Positions 59,355-64,000 of a DNA stretch of 64,000 nt are shown here, piece after piece (within the stretch, counting starts at the first letter, position 1; every line of letters starts with the position of its first letter). The position numbers and the translations under genes were made by a program. This DNA is from Pseudomonas reinekei (lineage in GTDB: Bacteria > Pseudomonadota > Gammaproteobacteria > Pseudomonadales > Pseudomonadaceae), in the NCBI RefSeq assembly GCF_001945365.1, contig NZ_MSTQ01000010.1, positions 62,001 to 126,000 on the forward strand, written 5' to 3'. Below the pieces are notes generated by a model. It searched no databases. It had not been told where the DNA came from and saw only the letters and a program-made list of their open reading frames with translations.

Positions 59355-59388
59355 CCACCTGCAGGAGCAAGCTTGCTCCTGCAAGTGG
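59355..59388. terminator. Palindromic hairpin between piuB and phoD
   Basis: GCAGGAGCAAGCTTGCTCCTGC is a perfect palindrome with flanking arms CCACCT/AAGTGG. It is REP-like and sits between convergent genes. Confidence 0.75.
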
Positions 59389-59393
59389 CGCCG

Positions 59394-60935
59394 TTACACC
59401 GGCTGCAGTTTCTGCTCAAACACCGCCACCCCATCAAGATCGCGCAACACCACGCTCAATTCCCCGCTCTGCCCTTCGATGTTCACCTCACCAAAAAACT
59501 GAAACCCGGCAAACGGTGACGTGTTCTGCGCGGGCGGTGCCTTCTGGAACAGCACTTGCGGTCCGAACGTTTTATCCAGCGGATTGGGCCCGTAGCTTCC
59601 CGCATTCAGGGGACCTGCGACGAACTCCCAAAACGGTTCGAAGTCCTGAAACGCGGCACGCTCCGGATGGTAATGATGGACCGCGCAATAGTGCACATCC
59701 GCCGTCAGCCAGACGAAGTTGCGCACCTGCTGCGCCCGCAGGAAGCCCAGCAACTCGGCGATTTCCAGCTCGCGTCCCTGGGCCGGCCCCGGATCGCCAT
59801 TGGCCACCGCCTCCCAGCGCGCGACACCGGGGCTGACTTCCCCATCGGGCACACCCAAGCCGATGGGCATGTCGGCGGCGATGATTTTCCACTGGGCCTT
59901 GGAGCCTTTAAGCGACGCTTTCAGCCAGTCCAGTTGCTCTCGCCCAAGGAAAGGCTTGGCGTCACCGAGGTTGTCATCATTGGCTTCGCGGTAGCTGCGC
60001 ATGTCGAGCACGAACACATCGAGCAGCGGCCCGTAGCTGAGCTGACGATAAATCCGCCCGCCGCCATCGGCGCTCTGCAAACGCATCGGTGCATATTCGA
60101 GCCAGGCCTGACGCGCGCGGCCCACCAGGCTGTGGATATCTTTGCTCTTGTAACGCTCATCCAGTTGCTTGCCCGGCGACCAGTTGTTCACCACTTCGTG
60201 GTCGTCCCACTGCCAGATCTGCGGCACTTCGGCGTTGAAGCGGCGGATGTTTTCGTCCATCAGGTTGTAGCGGTAATTGCCGCGGTAATCATCGAGGGTT
60301 TCGGCGACTTTGCTCTTGGCTTCGGTGGTGATGTTGCGCCACACGCGGCCGCTTTCGGTGGTGAGTTGGGCCGGCACGGGGCCGTCGGCATAGATGGTGT
60401 CGCCGCTGTGGATGAAAAAGTCCGGCAGGCGCAAGCGCATGGCTTCGTAGATGCGCATGCCGCCGATGTCGGGATTGATGCCATAGCCTTGGCCGACGGT
60501 GTCGCCACTCCAGACGAAGCGAATATCGCGGCGGGTTTGCGGCACGCTGCGCAAGTGGCCGAACCACGGTTCGCTGGCGACTCCGCTTTGGGCGTCTTCA
60601 AACTGTACGCGGTAGAAAATCGCCTGATCGGCCGGCAACCCGGTGAGCTCGACACGGGCGGTGAAGTCGGTGCGGGCATCGGCCAGCGCCGAGACGAATC
60701 GCCGTGGGTTGGGAAACAGACTGCGAGTGTCCCACTCCACCACCATTCGCGCCGGGCGGTCACTGCGACTCCAGATGATCGCACGGTCACCCAGCAGGTC
60801 GCCGGACTGCACGCCATCGGTGAGTTGCGGTCGATCCTTGACCGAGGCGATGACCGCTGGCGCCAGCCCCGGCAGCAGCAATCCGGCGCCGACCGCTTGC
60901 ATCACACGCCGGCGGCCGAGGTTGAAATCGCTCAT
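59394..60935 (-). CDS. phoD: PhoD-family alkaline phosphatase (Tat-exported)
   Basis: A 513-residue exported phosphodiesterase/phosphatase. The N-terminus has a twin-arginine signal (LGRRRVMQAVGAGLLLPGL). The PhoD N-domain and metallophosphatase core show SGDTIYADGP, WDDHEVVNNWSP and LTADVHYCAVHHY, the Asp/His ligands of the iron-calcium site. It supplies phosphate from esters, usually under PhoB. The ATG at 60935 has GGGAGA upstream. Only a weak Pho-box-like sequence is seen at 60976-60993. Confidence 0.92.
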   Translation of the reverse strand: MSDFNLGRRRVMQAVGAGLLLPGLAPAVIASVKDRPQLTDGVQSGDLLGDRAIIWSRSDRPARMVVEWDTRSLFPNPRRFVSALADARTDFTARVELTGLPADQAIFYRVQFEDAQSGVASEPWFGHLRSVPQTRRDIRFVWSGDTVGQGYGINPDIGGMRIYEAMRLRLPDFFIHSGDTIYADGPVPAQLTTESGRVWRNITTEAKSKVAETLDDYRGNYRYNLMDENIRRFNAEVPQIWQWDDHEVVNNWSPGKQLDERYKSKDIHSLVGRARQAWLEYAPMRLQSADGGGRIYRQLSYGPLLDVFVLDMRSYREANDDNLGDAKPFLGREQLDWLKASLKGSKAQWKIIAADMPIGLGVPDGEVSPGVARWEAVANGDPGPAQGRELEIAELLGFLRAQQVRNFVWLTADVHYCAVHHYHPERAAFQDFEPFWEFVAGPLNAGSYGPNPLDKTFGPQVLFQKAPPAQNTSPFAGFQFFGEVNIEGQSGELSVVLRDLDGVAVFEQKLQPV

Positions 60936-61015
60936 GGTGTTCTCCCTGGAAAAGGAAAAACTTAAGCATGTGCGCATGACGCTGATGTGAAAACGCGATC
61001 CCTGTAGGTGATGTG

Positions 61016-62755
61016 TCAGGCCTTGGCCGGCTCCAACGCCATTTCAACGGTTTCAGGCCGCTTCACCAACGCATACACCACCGCCGTCAACAGACTCCCG
61101 GCGACAATCGCCAGCAGATACAGCAACGCATGATTGATCGCATTCGGGATCAGCAGCACGAACAAACCACCGTGGGGCGCCATCAACTTGCAGCCGAAAT
61201 ACATCGACAACGCGCCGGTCAGCGCACCACCGGCAATGCTCGCCGGAATCACCCGCAGCGGATCTTTCGCAGCAAACGGAATCGCCCCTTCGGAGATGAA
61301 GCACAACCCCAACACCAGCGCCGCTTTACCCGCTTCGCGCTCGCTCTGGGCGAACTTGCGCCGGGCGATAAACGTGGCGATACCCAGACCAATCGGCGGC
61401 ACCATGCCGGCGGCCATGGTCGCGGCCATAGGCGCATAACTCTGCGATGCCAACAGCCCCACCGAGAACGCATAGGCGGCTTTGTTGATTGGCCCGCCGA
61501 GGTCGACGCACATCATCCCGCCCAGCAGCACACCGAGCAGAATCGCGTTGGTGGTGCCCATGCTGTCGAGGAAATGCGTGAGCCCGGCGAGCATGCCGGC
61601 CACCGGTTTGCCGACGACGTAAATCATCACCAGGCCGGTGAACAAACTGGCCAGCAGCGGGATGATCAAAATCGGTTTCAATGCCTCGAGGCTTTGCGGC
61701 AACCGCGCATAACGATTGATCGCCTGCGCCGCGTAACCGGCAATGAAACCGGCGATGATCCCGCCAATAAAACCCGCGCCCAGGGTGCTCGCCAGCAGTC
61801 CACCGATCATCCCCGGCGCCAGGCCCGGACGGTCGGCAATCGAGTAGGCGATGTAACCCGCCAGCAGCGGCACCATCAGTTTGAACGCCGTGTCGCCGCC
61901 GATTTGCATCAGCGCCGCCGCGAGTGTGCCCTCCTCCTTGAACGCGGTGATGCCGAACACGAATGACAAGGCGATCATCAAACCGCCCGCCACCACCATC
62001 GGCAACATGAACGAGACACCGGTCAGCAGGTGTTTATAGATGCCGGTTTTCTCTTGTTTGGCCGGGCCTTTGGCGCCGCTCGCGGCGGTTTCCTGCGTGC
62101 CTTCGGCGAGGGCTTTGTTCAAGGTCGCTTCGGCTTGCTTGAGGGCAATGCCGGTGCCGCAACGGTAAATCTTCTTGCCGGCGAAACGCTCGGTGGCGAC
62201 TTCGATGTCCGCCGCCAGCAGCACCACATCGGCGTCGGCGATGGCCTGCGCGCTCAACGGATTGCGCGCGCCGACCGAACCCTGGGTTTCCACCTGCAGG
62301 TCATAGCCCAAACGCTTCGCCGCTTGCTGCAACGCTTCGGCGGCCATGAAGGTGTGGGCGACGCCGGTCGGACACGCGGTGACCGCGACCAGGCGCGGCG
62401 CTTTTTTTGTGGTCACGACCGGTTCGGCGACGACTTCAGCGGCGAGGTAAACCTGCGCCTCCTCGGCCCCGCGACGCAGCACTGATTCCACATCTTGCAG
62501 GGCCTGGGCCGGGGTGCTCTGGTAGACGCGTTTGCCGACGAATCGCGACATGTCCACCGGTGCACTGGTGACCAACAAGACCCACTCGGCGGCTTCAATC
62601 GTGGCCGCCGACATTTGCCGTTCGGGGTGCGCCGCATCGCTGATTTCGACACTGGTGCTCCAACCCTGACGCTGGGCCGCGGCATCCAGCAAACGAGCGC
62701 ACAGCACACTGGTGACCATGCCGTTCGGGCAGGCAGTAACAATGGCTAACTTCAT
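61016..62755 (-). CDS. fruA: PTS fructose-specific enzyme IIBC
   Basis: A 579-residue permease of the fructose PTS that takes up fructose as fructose-1-phosphate. It has a duplicated IIB region (first VTACPNGMVTS near residue 10, second VTACPTGVAHTFMAAEAL near 125 with phosphocysteine) and a C-terminal IIC membrane domain with about nine segments. The ATG at 62755 has GAGGG upstream; a TTG two codons earlier is not needed. It follows fruK by 11 nt. Confidence 0.95.
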   Translation of the reverse strand: MKLAIVTACPNGMVTSVLCARLLDAAAQRQGWSTSVEISDAAHPERQMSAATIEAAEWVLLVTSAPVDMSRFVGKRVYQSTPAQALQDVESVLRRGAEEAQVYLAAEVVAEPVVTTKKAPRLVAVTACPTGVAHTFMAAEALQQAAKRLGYDLQVETQGSVGARNPLSAQAIADADVVLLAADIEVATERFAGKKIYRCGTGIALKQAEATLNKALAEGTQETAASGAKGPAKQEKTGIYKHLLTGVSFMLPMVVAGGLMIALSFVFGITAFKEEGTLAAALMQIGGDTAFKLMVPLLAGYIAYSIADRPGLAPGMIGGLLASTLGAGFIGGIIAGFIAGYAAQAINRYARLPQSLEALKPILIIPLLASLFTGLVMIYVVGKPVAGMLAGLTHFLDSMGTTNAILLGVLLGGMMCVDLGGPINKAAYAFSVGLLASQSYAPMAATMAAGMVPPIGLGIATFIARRKFAQSEREAGKAALVLGLCFISEGAIPFAAKDPLRVIPASIAGGALTGALSMYFGCKLMAPHGGLFVLLIPNAINHALLYLLAIVAGSLLTAVVYALVKRPETVEMALEPAKA

Positions 62756-62766
62756 GACCAACCCTC

Positions 62767-63708
62767 TTATTGTTCTGTCAGGGGACGCACGCGCACGCCC
62801 TGTTCGAGCTGCGCCAGGTGCGCCGTATCGCTGATACCGAAACCGATCTGGGTGACCGCCATTGCGGCAATCGCCGTGGCCGTGCGCAAGGTTTGCTCAG
62901 GCGTGTCGGCGCTGAGCAAACCGTGGAGCATGCCCGCCAGCAGCGAGTCACCCGCACCCACCGTACTGGCGACACTGACTTTGGGCGGCGTGGCATGCAG
63001 CGCCGAGCCGACGCTGAACCAGTTCACACCCTCGGCACCGTGGGAAATCACCACATGCTCGATGCCCTGGGCGTGCAAGCGATTCGCTGCTTCGGCTTGA
63101 GCCAGAACCGAAATCACCTCGCAGCCCAGCACTTGCGCGAGCTCTTCAGTGTTCGGCTTGATCAGCCACGGACCGGCCTTGAGCGCAGCCGCCAACGCGT
63201 CGCCGCTGGTGTCGAGAGCGACCTTCAAACCAAGGTTTTTCAATCGCAGAATCAGCGCCTGCAACCACTGCGGGCTGACGCCTTGCGGCAGACTGCCGGC
63301 CACGACGACGGCGTCGTGGCCCGGCGCGATCTGATCGAGGCGTTCGAGCAGCGCCTGCTGCGCCGCCGCGCTGACCATCGGTCCCGGACCATTGAGGTCG
63401 GTGATGCGACCGTCGCTTTCCGCCAGTTTGATATTGCTACGGGTTTCGCCGGGAACACGGATGAACGCATCGACAAAACCACGCTTGGCGAACAGGGTTT
63501 CGAACGCTTGCAGATTGTCTTCACCGAGAAAACCACTGACCGTCAGCTGATGGCCCAGGTCCGCCAGCACCTGCGCCACGTTCACGCCTTTCCCGGCCGC
63601 GTGGGTGTGCATGGTGTCGCTGCGGTTGACCTGACCGGGCTCCAGGCGCGACAACTCGACAGTGAGGTCGAGCGCCGGGTTAAGGGTCAGGGTAAGAATC
63701 CGGGCCAT
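62767..63708 (-). CDS. fruK: 1-phosphofructokinase
   Basis: A 313-residue PfkB-family kinase that makes fructose-1,6-bisphosphate. It has the N-terminal LTLNPALDLTVEL and the anion-hole/base motif STVGAGDSLLAGML with the catalytic Asp. Its start overlaps the fruB stop by one base (TAATG), so it is coupled to fruB. Confidence 0.95.
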   Translation of the reverse strand: MARILTLTLNPALDLTVELSRLEPGQVNRSDTMHTHAAGKGVNVAQVLADLGHQLTVSGFLGEDNLQAFETLFAKRGFVDAFIRVPGETRSNIKLAESDGRITDLNGPGPMVSAAAQQALLERLDQIAPGHDAVVVAGSLPQGVSPQWLQALILRLKNLGLKVALDTSGDALAAALKAGPWLIKPNTEELAQVLGCEVISVLAQAEAANRLHAQGIEHVVISHGAEGVNWFSVGSALHATPPKVSVASTVGAGDSLLAGMLHGLLSADTPEQTLRTATAIAAMAVTQIGFGISDTAHLAQLEQGVRVRPLTEQ

Positions 63709-64000
63709 TACAGGGCCTCCACTAAGGCGCGCACTTCATTGGCGCTGCCCACGGCGAGCGCCTCTCGGGCAAGCATTTGAGTCTGGGTGAGGCTGAGTTC
63801 GCGAATCCGCGCCTTGACCTCGGCGATGCTGCGACCACCGACACTGAGTTCGTCCACACCGAGGCCAACCAGCACCGGCACGGCCAGGGGATCCGCCGCC
63901 AATTCGCCGCACACGCCGACCCATTTACCGTGGGCATGGGCCGCGCGCACGGTGATGTCGATCAGTTGCAGCACCGCCGGATGCAGGCCATCGGCCTGAG
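63708..64000 (-). CDS. fruB: PTS fructose multiphosphoryl transfer protein FruB, C-terminal fragment
   Basis: The last 96 codons of a gene that extends past the window. The segment GKWVGVCGELAADPLAVP contains the catalytic cysteine of the enzyme I C-terminal domain, so the fusion ends with an EI module. Full FruB in pseudomonads carries IIA, HPr-like and EI parts, giving a fructose-only PTS. The upstream domains and start are not visible. Confidence 0.9.
   Translation of the reverse strand, partial: QADGLHPAVLQLIDITVRAAHAHGKWVGVCGELAADPLAVPVLVGLGVDELSVGGRSIAEVKARIRELSLTQTQMLAREALAVGSANEVRALVEAL

Noticed and set aside
60976-60993. Pho-box-like sequence before phoD
   Set aside because: Only about 9 of 14 positions fit the two CTGTCAT half-sites. 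This is too weak to call without comparison to relatives.

Overview
This window is chromosomal DNA from a fluorescent-group Pseudomonas (P. fluorescens/P. putida-like). I infer this from gene order and from the repeats. The order rpoN-hpf-ptsN-rapZ-ptsO, the mreBCD/rng/yhdP/tldD block, gatCAB, the dpp peptide cluster with an OprD-type porin, speC, and the piu iron cluster are all arranged as I remember them in pseudomonads. Short inverted REP sequences of the Pseudomonas type (core GAGCGAGCCTGCTCGC) lie in many gaps. Base composition and codon use look uniform. I saw no tRNA, rRNA, insertion sequence, prophage or CRISPR array.

Layout. 1-2164: 3' end of rpoN, then ribosome hibernation factor, nitrogen-PTS proteins and rapZ. 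2255-6592: the TldD/TldE pair (pmbA and tldD) around darP (yjgA), then a nitrilase-family amidase. 6663-15511 (minus strand): mreB, mreC, mreD, maf, rng and yhdP, which cover cell shape, nucleotide sanitation, RNA processing and phospholipid transport. 15723-18934: gatC, gatA, gatB. 19084-22043: an RlpA-like lipoprotein, a CaCA exchanger, a CMD-family protein and an AEC transporter. 22202-28881 (minus strand): a complete galactarate-to-2-oxoglutarate set (garD, MFS permease, semialdehyde dehydrogenase, kdgD) with a FadR-type GntR regulator. 28960-32600: an SbmA-like ABC transporter and the RoxSR redox two-component system. 32960-33679: a SIMPL-domain periplasmic protein. 34216-45009: three dipeptide-binding proteins, an OprD-family porin and DppBCDF. 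45164-47211: a small acidic exported protein and prfC. 47542-51006: an OpuC/OsmU-type osmoprotectant ABC transporter. 51399-52562: speC. 52646-59345: Sel1 protein, piuC, piuA and piuB for siderophore-iron uptake. 59394-60935: PhoD phosphatase. 61016-64000: fruA, fruK and the 3' end of fruB.

How the genes work together. Several blocks are closed pathways. GarD, KdgD and the semialdehyde dehydrogenase convert galactarate to 2-oxoglutarate, and the MFS protein imports the sugar acid. Peptides enter through the OprD-type porin, are bound by three alternative DppA proteins and pass through one DppBCDF core. PiuA imports ferric siderophore, with PiuC and PiuB as accessory enzymes behind a Fur-type promoter. 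FruB, FruK and FruA take up and phosphorylate fructose.

The points most worth a second look are these. mreC seems to start at a rare ATT codon that overlaps the stop of a 13-codon mini-ORF. A well-formed promoter upstream of speC runs into an intrinsic terminator about 100 nt before the gene. The osmoprotectant operon has a leader with mutually exclusive hairpins. The CaCA exchanger has Gln in place of the first-repeat acidic residue. There is a palindromic operator on the kdgD promoter and a related palindrome ahead of dppA. An A-rich Hfq/Crc-like site sits just before the dppA ribosome binding site. I found no clearly new multigene defence or mobile system.
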